Origin: Syntrophopropionicum propionicicum_A
GTDB lineage: Bacteria > Bacillota > Desulfotomaculia > Desulfotomaculales > Pelotomaculaceae
Reading direction: 5' to 3'
Assembly (NCBI RefSeq): GCF_048984525.1
Contig: NZ_JBMGJC010000013.1
Coordinates: forward strand, 1-64,000
Length of the DNA stretch: 64,000 bases
In this document: positions 26,475 through 33,782 of the stretch, piece after piece
Position numbering within the stretch: the stretch's first letter is position 1
Layout of the letters: each line of letters starts with the position of its first letter
Made by a program: the position numbers and the translations under genes
Notes under the pieces: generated by a model
The model's database searches: none
What the model was told of the DNA's origin: nothing
Seen by the model: the letters and a program-made list of their open reading frames with translations, nothing else

Positions 26475-26480
26475 AAGGAG

Positions 26481-28232
26481 ATGGCAGCTATACAGGATCT
26501 TGGAGAGGTCATCAGGGAGATTATAAAAATATCAGGATCAACCAGCCCCTGCCAGGATTGTTCAGCCGGCAGCCACGGGTGGGAAGGCATATTAAAATCT
26601 TTTAGTAAAAACATTGCCAAAACCGGCGCCGGCGGCAGCGAAATCCGGACCGGGTCCTATGCCGCTGAAAAGCCTGTCCTGTTTGCCAAATTGCTCTATC
26701 CTTTTGTCAGTGCGGGTGAAGAAGCCCTCACTAAAAAAATGAAATCCTGCCGCTTGTGCGGCACGGCTCTTGAAGGAGCTAAAAAGCTTCTCCTGGAAAC
26801 GCTTTCTATGATCTCCCAGAATGTATTCTTTCACGAATTCTCGGGAATAGACCCGTTATATAAATACAAAAGCACCTTTGATCTGTTAATTGAGGACAAT
26901 TTAAAAGAGAAAAACACTAACATTTCCAGGGACAAGTATAATAGTTACATTCAAAGCATGTTGAGCGGCGGTTATATTGATTTTTTTGTCAAATACCCGG
27001 TTCTGGCCAGATTTATGGCCACCGCAACCTTACAGTGGGTGGATTTTGTCAGCGAATTCTTTGCCGCATTGGAAAGGGACAGGCATGAGATAGCCATGTA
27101 TTTTTTTAATAATGAAGAGATAAGCGCCTCTTCTATTACGGTTTCCTTCGATGGAGCAAACATCTTCCAGTGTTTTAACGCGGTAATTGAATTTGAAAAC
27201 AATAAAGTGATATATAAGCCAAGAAACATGCATATAGATGAGTCCTTCTACCAGCTAATCCAATGGTTGAACAGAAGGACCGGCGGCGCCCGGCTAAAGG
27301 CGGTGAAAGTTTTTAGCCGTGATAACTATGGATGGGCTGAGTATGCTGGCTATTTTCAGTGTGAAACTGAAGAGCAAGTGCGCAACTTTTATAAAAGAAG
27401 CGGCATGCTGCTGGGTATTCTCTACGTTTTCGGAAGTATTGACATGCATTACCGGAACCTCATCACCAGCGGTGAATACCCGGTTCTAATCGACCTGGAA
27501 GGGTTGGCGGGGACAAAAGACGACTGGGATGTGCCGGATAATTTTTTCCTGCCCGCCTCCTTCATTAACAGGAACGGCCTGCAGGTCTCCTATAATGCCC
27601 TGGCGGCGGAAACGGTTACCGAAACATATGAAAAAAATAAAATCTGGTCGAATATCAATACAGACTCCATGCGCCTGGAGTACGGGCACCTCCCGGAAAG
27701 CCCCAAAAGCCTGGTAAAACTAAATGGGAAGAAAGTGTTTTCATACAATTACAGCGATCAGGTATTGGATGGTTTTTCCACTATCTATTCTTTCATAATG
27801 AACAATGGCAGCGAATTTCTGGCTAAAGTCCGGCAATTATTCCAAAAGGACAAGGTGCGGTTTTTCTTTAGAAATCATTACCCCATAAATAATTTTTTAC
27901 AGCCCGGTTATTTAAAATCCGCAAACGGGAAAAACCCTCTTATAGAAAAACTGGCCGGAAGCCTGGCCGCGAAATTCGAACAATCGGTTCCCCGGCGTGT
28001 AACAGAATACGAATATGAATCTTTATGCTGGCTCACCATCCCGAGGTTTTACATAAGCATGGCTGACGGCCGTTTTGAAAGTATTGAAGACTTATCGGTC
28101 GCCGACCTTGCCAGATGTATACCCTTTGCAAGCATAGAGAAAAAAGTAAAAAGCCTGGGCCGGCAAGATTATCAAAAACAGTGCCGGATTATAGAGAACG
28201 TTTTTACCGCCTACAGGAATTATTATGAATAA
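26481..28232 (+). CDS. Stand-alone LanM-type (DUF4135) lanthipeptide dehydratase domain, no cyclase
   Basis: A 583-residue protein matching only the N-terminal dehydratase half of class II lanthipeptide synthetases, which are usually about 900-1100 residues. Kinase-like residues that phosphorylate Ser/Thr are visible: VIYKPR (243-248), D321/H323/N326 in SIDMHYRNLI, and DLE at 338-340. The zinc-binding LanC cyclase half is absent. This is not a frameshift, because the next gene overlaps the stop by 8 bp. The expected action is dehydration of the two Ser of the precursor core. ATG 26481 directly abuts AAGGAG, a poor spacing, and no alternative start fits better. N-terminal cysteines (CQDC and CRLC) could bind metal. 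Confidence 0.82.
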   Translation: MAAIQDLGEVIREIIKISGSTSPCQDCSAGSHGWEGILKSFSKNIAKTGAGGSEIRTGSYAAEKPVLFAKLLYPFVSAGEEALTKKMKSCRLCGTALEGAKKLLLETLSMISQNVFFHEFSGIDPLYKYKSTFDLLIEDNLKEKNTNISRDKYNSYIQSMLSGGYIDFFVKYPVLARFMATATLQWVDFVSEFFAALERDRHEIAMYFFNNEEISASSITVSFDGANIFQCFNAVIEFENNKVIYKPRNMHIDESFYQLIQWLNRRTGGARLKAVKVFSRDNYGWAEYAGYFQCETEEQVRNFYKRSGMLLGILYVFGSIDMHYRNLITSGEYPVLIDLEGLAGTKDDWDVPDNFFLPASFINRNGLQVSYNALAAETVTETYEKNKIWSNINTDSMRLEYGHLPESPKSLVKLNGKKVFSYNYSDQVLDGFSTIYSFIMNNGSEFLAKVRQLFQKDKVRFFFRNHYPINNFLQPGYLKSANGKNPLIEKLAGSLAAKFEQSVPRRVTEYEYESLCWLTIPRFYISMADGRFESIEDLSVADLARCIPFASIEKKVKSLGRQDYQKQCRIIENVFTAYRNYYE

Positions 28233-29604
28233 TAAAGGATGGGTAGAATTGTATAAGCCTTCAAATTATAATTTTATCTGGCCACTGGAAGAAAGCAAAA
28301 ATGTGCTTGTCTTCAACAGCCTGACGACCAGGCTTGCGGAAATACAGGGCGGTTTTATGCACCTGCTAAGCTCGCAACAGGTTGACCTGGGCGGGCTGAG
28401 CGCCGCAGAAAAAAGTCTGGCCGGGGAATTCATTAAGGACGGCTTTCTAATAGATGAATCAACAGACGAGTTGAAAGTCATAAAGTATACCAGCGCCAGC
28501 CAAAAATACAACAAGGACGTTTTATCGCTAACCATCGCTCCCACGCTCGGCTGCAATCTTCAATGCCCTTACTGTTACCAGGGCCGCAAGCAGGCCGGCT
28601 TCATGCCGGAGGAAGTCCAGGAGGCCATCCTGGCATATGTCGCCCAATCCGTGAGAAGGGTCGACAGGCTGCTGATAACCTGGTTTGGCGGAGAGCCGCT
28701 GCTGGCAAAAGATATCATTTACCGGTTATCCGGAGCGATAAACGATCTGGCGGGCAAGTCCGGTTGCTCCCATAAAGCTTTTATGGTAACCAACGGCACT
28801 CTTTTCGATAAGAATTCAATCCTGCGGCTGAAGGATTTTGGTATCCGTAATTTTCAGATTACCCTGGACGGCCCCCCGGGTATACATAACAATAGGAGGG
28901 TTATGGGGCAAAATGGCGACGGGCAGGACTGCTTCGAAATAATTTTGTCCAACATCAAAGATCTGATTAGAAACGAAATGAATGTTCATATCAGGGTGAA
29001 TATAGACGATGAAAACATCGGAAGTATTGAAGATCTATTGGATATCCTGGAGAGTAAAGGGCTGAAAAATGTAAATATATATCCCGCCCGGGTTATGCCG
29101 TATACGGATGCCTGCAAATCTATCGAGAACTCTTGTCTTAACCAAAAGGAATTCGCGAGGACAGGCGCCAAATTTTATGAAATGCTGCTAAGAAAGGGCT
29201 TTAAAACCGATTACAGCAGCATTTATCCCAAACGTAGGTCAAATTACTGCTGCGCCGATCAGATCAATTCTTTTTCCATCGACCCGGACGGATTTATCTA
29301 CAAATGCTGGAGTGATTACGGTATCAAGGAAAATAATGTGGGAAACATCATAGATCTGAGCCTGGGCAAAAAACTAAAAACTGGCCATATCGCGTGGCTT
29401 ACCTGGGACCCTTTTGATTTTAACCAGTGCAGGAAATGCAAAGTTCTGCCCCTGTGCATGGGAGGCTGCCCCAACGCAGGCATGAAAGTGAACGGCGGCA
29501 GGCCGGAATGCTCGGAAATCAGGTTTAACCTTGAAACTATTGTCAAAAACCATTACAGGTGTATAAAAATCAAAGAATACTGCAAAATGGCAGCGGGCAC
29601 CTAG
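28225..29604 (+). CDS. Radical SAM/SPASM peptide maturase
   Basis: A 459-residue radical SAM enzyme. The first 95 residues form a winged-helix-like peptide-recognition segment (LVFNSLTTRLAEI, DGFLIDEST). The 4Fe-4S motif is C110-x3-C114-x2-C117 in LGCNLQCPYCYQG. The C-terminal SPASM region has many cysteines (YCCADQ, IYKCWSDYG, QCRKCKVLPLCMGGCPN) to hold auxiliary Fe-S clusters. Such enzymes install thioether or C-C crosslinks on RiPP precursors. It overlaps the dehydratase gene by 8 bp, so the two are translationally coupled and probably act on the same precursor. The exact crosslink cannot be told from sequence. Confidence 0.9.
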   Translation: MNNKGWVELYKPSNYNFIWPLEESKNVLVFNSLTTRLAEIQGGFMHLLSSQQVDLGGLSAAEKSLAGEFIKDGFLIDESTDELKVIKYTSASQKYNKDVLSLTIAPTLGCNLQCPYCYQGRKQAGFMPEEVQEAILAYVAQSVRRVDRLLITWFGGEPLLAKDIIYRLSGAINDLAGKSGCSHKAFMVTNGTLFDKNSILRLKDFGIRNFQITLDGPPGIHNNRRVMGQNGDGQDCFEIILSNIKDLIRNEMNVHIRVNIDDENIGSIEDLLDILESKGLKNVNIYPARVMPYTDACKSIENSCLNQKEFARTGAKFYEMLLRKGFKTDYSSIYPKRRSNYCCADQINSFSIDPDGFIYKCWSDYGIKENNVGNIIDLSLGKKLKTGHIAWLTWDPFDFNQCRKCKVLPLCMGGCPNAGMKVNGGRPECSEIRFNLETIVKNHYRCIKIKEYCKMAAGT

Positions 29605-29625
29605 TTATAAGTTACCCGGTTATAA

Positions 29626-30798
29626 TTGCAGCAAAAAATGAGAAATTGGCAGTCCAAGACGAAGGAGCTGCGGCCATTGTATTACCAGGAGTTTCTTGCC
29701 TCGCTGGGAGCTTCCGAACAGGAAATATCTGAGCTAACCAATTACAATAAAAGTGTTTTTCACCCTGTGGATGACATCCGTGATCTATCATTACCTCTGC
29801 CCGACGAACCCTTTGTTGCCGCCTGGGAGGGCTATGCCCTGGAGGCCCGGCTAAAAGGGGCTTACAACACCTTGCGGGAAAAGCTTGTACAGTTCTCTTT
29901 TCCGGTACGGGAAGGCATGAGCCAGAATGCCAACTACCGTGCGGCTACGCTGAGAGGGCTTCCGGCGGCAGGTATGCCCGAGGCCGGCGGACTTGAGCTC
30001 GAGCGCCCCGATGAACTGGATCTGTACCTCTACCCTACCCCGGCCGGCAGGATCCCGGTGCTGGTTGCCGGGCACAGGCCAGACTTCGTTTCCCTGGTCC
30101 AGGCCCTTTCACGGCGCAATGAGCCGGAAAGAATACCCCACTCCATGGGGGCCTGCCTGATCAGGGGTTTCAACAACTGGGACAGGATCAGGTCCTACCG
30201 CAGAAAGTGGGAAAAAGCCAATTCCGGCAGGTGTTCCGGGGACGACTGGCGGGACGAGTTTAATAATATTATCCCGCGCAGGGAGTTGTACCAGGATACC
30301 TTTATCATACTGGGCAAGGAAATGTACAGCGGGATCCCTGCAAACGAAATGGCGCTTTCCCCGGAGGAGTGGCGGAACCTGTCCCTTATAATCCGCCGCG
30401 ATCACGAGGCGGCCCACTATTTTACCATGAGGGTGTTCGGGTCCGCCCGGAACCACGCCTATGACGAGCTTATGGCCGACTGCGCGGGGATAGTGGCAGC
30501 AGCCGGGACTTACCGCCCGGACTGGTTTCTCCGGTTCATGGGGTTGGAAAACTATCCCTTCTACCGCAAGGGCGGCAGGCTGGAAAATTACCCCGGCAGC
30601 CCTCCCCTCTCGGAGGGAGCTTTTAAAATACTCCAGACCCTGGTATGGAAAGCGTCTAAAAATTTGGCGAATATCTGTCTTGAAGCAAAAAAGCCGCTGA
30701 GCACGCCTGAAGGAAAGTCTAAACTGCTGCTGACCCTGGCCGGCCTGAGTCTTATCGAGCTTGCCTGTCTCCCATCAAGTGAGACAAGAGAACCGTGA
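29626..30798 (+). CDS. Predicted HEXXH zinc metallopeptidase of the peptide cluster
   Basis: A 390-residue protein that I do not recognise as a named family. Residues 260-264 read HEAAH, a zinc-peptidase HEXXH signature inside IIRRDHEAAHYFTMRVFG, and a likely third ligand lies in YDELMADCAG (E281 or D285), giving a gluzincin-like layout. There is no signal peptide or transmembrane helix, so it is cytoplasmic. It follows the radical SAM gene by 21 bp. It might trim the leader or core before export, or be a self-protection enzyme (inference). The start is uncertain: TTG 29626 or ATG 29638, neither with a good ribosome binding site. The last residues SETREP are encoded by a REP-like repeat. Confidence 0.6.
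   Translation: MQQKMRNWQSKTKELRPLYYQEFLASLGASEQEISELTNYNKSVFHPVDDIRDLSLPLPDEPFVAAWEGYALEARLKGAYNTLREKLVQFSFPVREGMSQNANYRAATLRGLPAAGMPEAGGLELERPDELDLYLYPTPAGRIPVLVAGHRPDFVSLVQALSRRNEPERIPHSMGACLIRGFNNWDRIRSYRRKWEKANSGRCSGDDWRDEFNNIIPRRELYQDTFIILGKEMYSGIPANEMALSPEEWRNLSLIIRRDHEAAHYFTMRVFGSARNHAYDELMADCAGIVAAAGTYRPDWFLRFMGLENYPFYRKGGRLENYPGSPPLSEGAFKILQTLVWKASKNLANICLEAKKPLSTPEGKSKLLLTLAGLSLIELACLPSSETREP
30766..30796. repeat. REP-like element at the 3' end of the metallopeptidase gene
   Basis: TGTCTC (30766-30771) pairs with GAGACA (30781-30786) and runs into AGAGAACCG, the same core as at 5311 and 35049. It contributes the last codons and sits just before the stop of the metallopeptidase gene. 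Confidence 0.55.
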
Positions 30799-30824
30799 TA
30801 TTATTTATATTTGCTGGACCGGCC

Positions 30825-31013
30825 TTACGCGGCACCGGTCCGGCCTTTGGCCCTGCCCAGGAAAAACATGCCGAGGACCATGCAGACGGTATGGAAAGCA
30901 ATGCCTCCCCAAAGTTCATTTACAGATGTATAGGTATGGGAGAAGACCCCTCCCACAATGGAGATAATTCATACAAGGCCTAAAATTATAAAAACATAAC
31001 CTGCTATTTTCAA
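30825..31013 (-). CDS. Candidate small membrane selenoprotein B
   Basis: A 62-residue frame read from TTG 31013 (behind AAAGGTGG) to TAA 30825, with a single in-frame TGA at 30969-30971 as codon 15. With Sec (U) the N-terminus reads LKIAGYVFIILGLVUIISIV, a first membrane helix; after SHTYTSVNELWG a second helix follows (FHTVCMVLGMFFLGRA). A hairpin of bSECIS type begins 11 bases after the TGA (30935-30957). It lies 40 bp after a sister gene with the same architecture, which lies after a flavoprotein gene. Coding continuity on both sides of the TGA and the hairpin argue for Sec; a decayed gene with one nonsense mutation is the alternative. Family not recognised. Confidence 0.6.
30935..30957 (-). 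promoter_or_regulatory. bSECIS-like hairpin of selenoprotein B
   Basis: On the minus strand TTGGGAG-like arms pair as TGTGGGAG with CTCCCATA (eight pairs, one wobble) around the loop GGGTCTT. The loop opens with GG, contains GGTCT as in the E. coli fdhF element, and starts 19 bases after the TGA, inside the accepted 16-37 range. Confidence 0.6.
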
Positions 31014-31053
31014 CAGACTAACCACCTTTCATATAAGGGTATGCTCTTTTAAT

Positions 31054-31239
31054 TTAGGAATTAACGGCTTTAAGCACCAGATAAATTGCCAAAATAGCTG
31101 TAACACCGTGAAACGCATAGCCCGGGACCGCGTTTTTACTTAATGCCGGGTACTTGCCGCGGAACACGTCCGCCATAACAAACAGAATTCAGGCAGCGGA
31201 CATCAGCCAAACAACAACTGCGGCTATCCACCATAACAT
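31054..31239 (-). CDS. Candidate small membrane selenoprotein A
   Basis: A 61-residue frame from ATG 31239, behind AAAGGTGGTG, to TAA 31054, with one in-frame TGA at 31189-31191 (codon 17). With Sec the N-terminus reads MLWWIAAVVVWLMSAAUILF, a membrane helix; residues after MADVFRGKYPALSKNAV lead into a second helix (GVTAILAIYLVLKAV). A GC-rich hairpin with G in the second loop position begins 15 bases after the TGA. It starts 46 bp after the flavoprotein gene and 40 bp before selenoprotein B, with the same strand and near-identical ribosome binding site. The Sec position at the end of helix 1 is shared by both proteins. No homologous family is recalled. Confidence 0.6.
31159..31173 (-). promoter_or_regulatory. 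bSECIS-like hairpin of selenoprotein A
   Basis: On the minus strand GCGGA pairs with TCCGC around the five-base loop CGTGT. The loop starts 20 bases after the TGA and has G at its second position, both within the bacterial SECIS consensus. The stem is short, so this element is weaker than that of selenoprotein B. Confidence 0.5.
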
Positions 31240-31284
31240 AATTTAAACACCACCTTTATTTAGTAATAACAGGTTCGCCTTTAA

Positions 31285-32088
31285 TTAAGAAAGCCTTGAT
31301 TCAACAAGTTTCATTTTGTCTCTCATTGCTTGTTTCAGAGCCTGTCTTTCCACCCACCTCCCGGCCAGTTTTTTGTGCCAGCCAAGCCTGGTTTCATAAT
31401 AATAATCAGAATCAAGCCAGCCTTGTTCCCTGTAATACTGGTGATCCCTCGGGAACCCCGCGGCTATCGAGTGAAATGCCCTCACAGAACGAAACATGAT
31501 AACTTCTTTCAGGCTTGGGACCGGGTCAGAATTCCTGGTCAGAGAATCATAAAACCTCTTTGCCGCTTTTTCCGCCTCATCATCGATTTTCTTCAGGTCT
31601 GCCGCCGACGGTTTTTCCCAAAACACTGTCAGGCCGAGCCCGGGGCAAACTTTGAAACCCCAGAAATGTGCCACCTCATCCAAATACTTTAAGACACCTT
31701 CTACACCGTATATACCCTGAGTTACAACCGCCATAAAGGATTTATGAAAAAAACAGGGACGGTGAAAGACATAGGCCAAACGGTCCAGCAAGTTCTTTAA
31801 CAGGGCGGTTACTTGCAGAGAATATACCGGCGTGGCGAAGATAACCCCGTCAGCTTTCATCATCCTGGCGAAAATATCCGCTCGATTATCTTCTAATGGA
31901 CAAAATTCTTCGCCTTTTTCCAAACACAACCCGCAGCCCCTGCATTCCTTTAAACTAACGTCTTTCAAAAAAACATACTCAAAATCAATATTGCCAAGTT
32001 CTTTAAGCCGCTTCTCAAACATGCCTACCGCTTCAAAAGTCCGTCCCTTGCGGGGACTGCCGATGATGGCTATTACCTTCCTGGACAT
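31285..32088 (-). CDS. NAD(P)H-dependent FMN reductase family flavoprotein with Cys cluster
   Basis: A 267-residue flavodoxin-fold protein. The FMN phosphate loop is IIGSPRKGRT (residues 8-17), and the TPVYSLQVTALLKNLLDR segment follows as in iron-sulfur flavoproteins and NADPH-dependent FMN reductases. A Cys-rich motif, ECRGCGLCLEKGEEFCP (about 48-64), could hold a 4Fe-4S cluster. The C-terminal 100 residues are charged and family specific. ATG 32088 follows GGAGGGAATATAA. It heads a minus-strand operon with the two small selenoprotein candidates, which suggests a joint redox function at the membrane (inference). Confidence 0.85.
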   Translation of the reverse strand: MSRKVIAIIGSPRKGRTFEAVGMFEKRLKELGNIDFEYVFLKDVSLKECRGCGLCLEKGEEFCPLEDNRADIFARMMKADGVIFATPVYSLQVTALLKNLLDRLAYVFHRPCFFHKSFMAVVTQGIYGVEGVLKYLDEVAHFWGFKVCPGLGLTVFWEKPSAADLKKIDDEAEKAAKRFYDSLTRNSDPVPSLKEVIMFRSVRAFHSIAAGFPRDHQYYREQGWLDSDYYYETRLGWHKKLAGRWVERQALKQAMRDKMKLVESRLS

Positions 32089-32510
32089 TTATATTCCCTC
32101 CGTAAAAAGATTTTCGTACCGGAGCCGCTTACATCTATTTTTTGCCGGTTTTGGTTTTTCGAATTTTTCATCACCTTAATTTTATTACACCGGTTTTATA
32201 TTAAGTAGTGCAATAGGTCATGTTTCGGGTCATGTTTATGGCAGCCACGAGTCATATGGACACGGAGCCGGCGTCTATGCTAAAAGGCTCCGCGCACATG
32301 GGAATATACTCTTTTCACGGGTCATATGACAGTTCACAAGCTAAAATATGACTTATTACACTACATGAGAGATAAACAGCGCAATAGAATAAATCTGTAC
32401 ACCCACTCCTTCAGGCCAGGGCAGTTAATTGCCATCGGCGAGGAATTGTTAACAGGCAGAGGCGTGTATAAACCAGAAAAACTTATAGAAAGGCACAGCC
32501 GAAATATAAC
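32089..32510. other. Divergent intergenic region, about 420 bp
   Basis: It holds the promoters of the flavoprotein operon (minus) and the two-component operon (plus), the GTCATRTK motif set at 32217-32330, and a small frame at 32326-32514 of doubtful status. Confidence 0.5.
32217..32330. promoter_or_regulatory. Cluster of GTCATRTK motifs, possible operator
   Basis: GTCATGTT occurs at 32217 and 32229, exactly 12 bp apart; GTCATATG occurs at 32251; and the perfect palindrome GTCATATGAC is at 32321-32330. They lie upstream of a histidine kinase/response regulator pair, whose LuxR-type regulator is the natural candidate to bind them. Confidence 0.4.
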
Positions 32511-32514
32511 ATGA
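32326..32514 (+). CDS. Doubtful small ORF upstream of the histidine kinase
   Basis: A 62-codon frame whose TGA overlaps the kinase ATG as ATGA. The end part (PGQLIAIGEELLTGRGVYKP) looks protein-like, but there is no ribosome binding site and the start lies within the GTCATATGAC palindrome. It may be a decayed gene or a leader peptide that couples translation to the kinase. Confidence 0.25.
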   Translation: MTVHKLKYDLLHYMRDKQRNRINLYTHSFRPGQLIAIGEELLTGRGVYKPEKLIERHSRNIT

Positions 32515-33779
32515 AAAACAATACTTTCCTGCAGGAGGTCATCAGGAATGTTATAATTACTAAGATAAGACTTCAGGAAAGCGCGGGAAACTTCATGAGC
32601 GGAGAACCCAGGACCTGGCAGTGGCTGGATTTCCTGCTCACCATGGTACGGGCAGGATGGTTTTTCATACTGGTAATCCTTTTTATTACAGATCCTTACA
32701 ACACCGGCATGTCCTATTATGTCCTGCTGATCTGGCTGCTGGTGGCCTTTATCGTACCGCAGTTGTTCTGGCAGCCGGGAAACATTCAAACTTTGCTTTA
32801 CCCGCTGGCAGAGCTGGCTTGCACCGGCGGCCTGCAGGTTTATATCACCATTGTCCAGCACCGGAGCCTGTCAGTCCTGGCAGTGCCGTTGATAACCGCG
32901 GGGTATTTCATTAACAAAAAGAACAGATGGTGGATTTTATCCAGTTTTGTCCTGCTGGTCCCCCTGACCGGCCTGGTTGTTCCCGGCGGATCAAAGGCAG
33001 GCATCCTGCTCGCGGCAATGCAAAACCTGCTGATGCTGGCCCTGGGCTACATATTCAGGCGCATGATGGACGCTCACAATAAAATGACACAGCTGCTGAG
33101 AGAAAACAAACGCCAGTATCAACTGATACAGGAACAGAACCAGATGCTGGTTGATTACGCCAACCAGGTGGAACAGATTACGCTGCTGGAGGAGAGGAAC
33201 CGCATGGCCAGGGAACTGCACGATACCGTTGGCCATACCTACACCTCGATCATCATGGGCATGGACGCGGTGAACTACCTAATTGAACCAGCCCCGGAAA
33301 AGGCCAAGGATAAACTTGAAGTGCTCCTCAATGTGGCCAGGAATGGACTGGCCGAGGTCCGGCGGAACATCCACGAGATCGCTCCCGAAGGTCAGGAACT
33401 CCCTCTCTCCCAGCATATAGCCAGGATTACCAATGAGTTTTCAATACATACGGGAACAAACGTAAGCATCTTTACCGAAGGGGAAGTCCATGATACAGTC
33501 CTTACGGTAAAAATGGCCATTGTCCGCTGCATCCAGGAATCGCTGACCAATGCCCTGCGGCACGGCCAGGCAAAGAGGATCACCATAAGGCTGTGCTATA
33601 ACCCGGAAGATATAATTTTATCAATAGAAGACGACGGCCTGGGGACCGACCAACTGACGCCGGGCTTTGGCCTCAATTCCATGCGGGAGCGCCTGGAAGC
33701 CCTGCATGGCGCCCTGGAGATCTGGTCGGAGAAAGGAAAGGGCGCCAGGATCACCTGTGTAATACCTGTTAGGAGGTAA
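32511..33779 (+). CDS. NarL/LiaS-type membrane sensor histidine kinase
   Basis: A 422-residue kinase. The N-terminal 180 residues carry about five or six hydrophobic segments that form a membrane-embedded sensor with almost no extracellular domain, as in intramembrane-sensing kinases. A coiled coil (about 185-225) leads to a HisKA_3 domain with H237 in RMARELHDTVGHTYTS. The HATPase domain has IQESLTNALRHGQA (N box) and EDDGLGTD and GFGLNSMRERLEALHG. It is followed by its response regulator after 3 bp. The signal may be a membrane or envelope property, perhaps linked to the ECF transporter gene downstream. Confidence 0.92.
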   Translation: MKNNTFLQEVIRNVIITKIRLQESAGNFMSGEPRTWQWLDFLLTMVRAGWFFILVILFITDPYNTGMSYYVLLIWLLVAFIVPQLFWQPGNIQTLLYPLAELACTGGLQVYITIVQHRSLSVLAVPLITAGYFINKKNRWWILSSFVLLVPLTGLVVPGGSKAGILLAAMQNLLMLALGYIFRRMMDAHNKMTQLLRENKRQYQLIQEQNQMLVDYANQVEQITLLEERNRMARELHDTVGHTYTSIIMGMDAVNYLIEPAPEKAKDKLEVLLNVARNGLAEVRRNIHEIAPEGQELPLSQHIARITNEFSIHTGTNVSIFTEGEVHDTVLTVKMAIVRCIQESLTNALRHGQAKRITIRLCYNPEDIILSIEDDGLGTDQLTPGFGLNSMRERLEALHGALEIWSEKGKGARITCVIPVRR

Positions 33780-33782
33780 GCC

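Noticed and set aside
26481..28232. Frameshifted full-length LanM
   Set aside because: No LanC-like sequence follows in any frame; the radical SAM gene starts 8 bp before the stop.
30761..30983. Two short plus-strand frames over the selenoprotein B region
   Set aside because: The minus strand gives a helix-loop-helix protein with its own ribosome binding site; the plus frames are rich in Arg/Pro/Gly and resemble shadows.
30825..31239. Reading the two small genes as ordinary pseudogenes
   Set aside because: Each has a single TGA only, intact frame on both sides, a ribosome binding site, and a bSECIS-like hairpin at the correct distance. Pseudogene status stays possible but is less economical.
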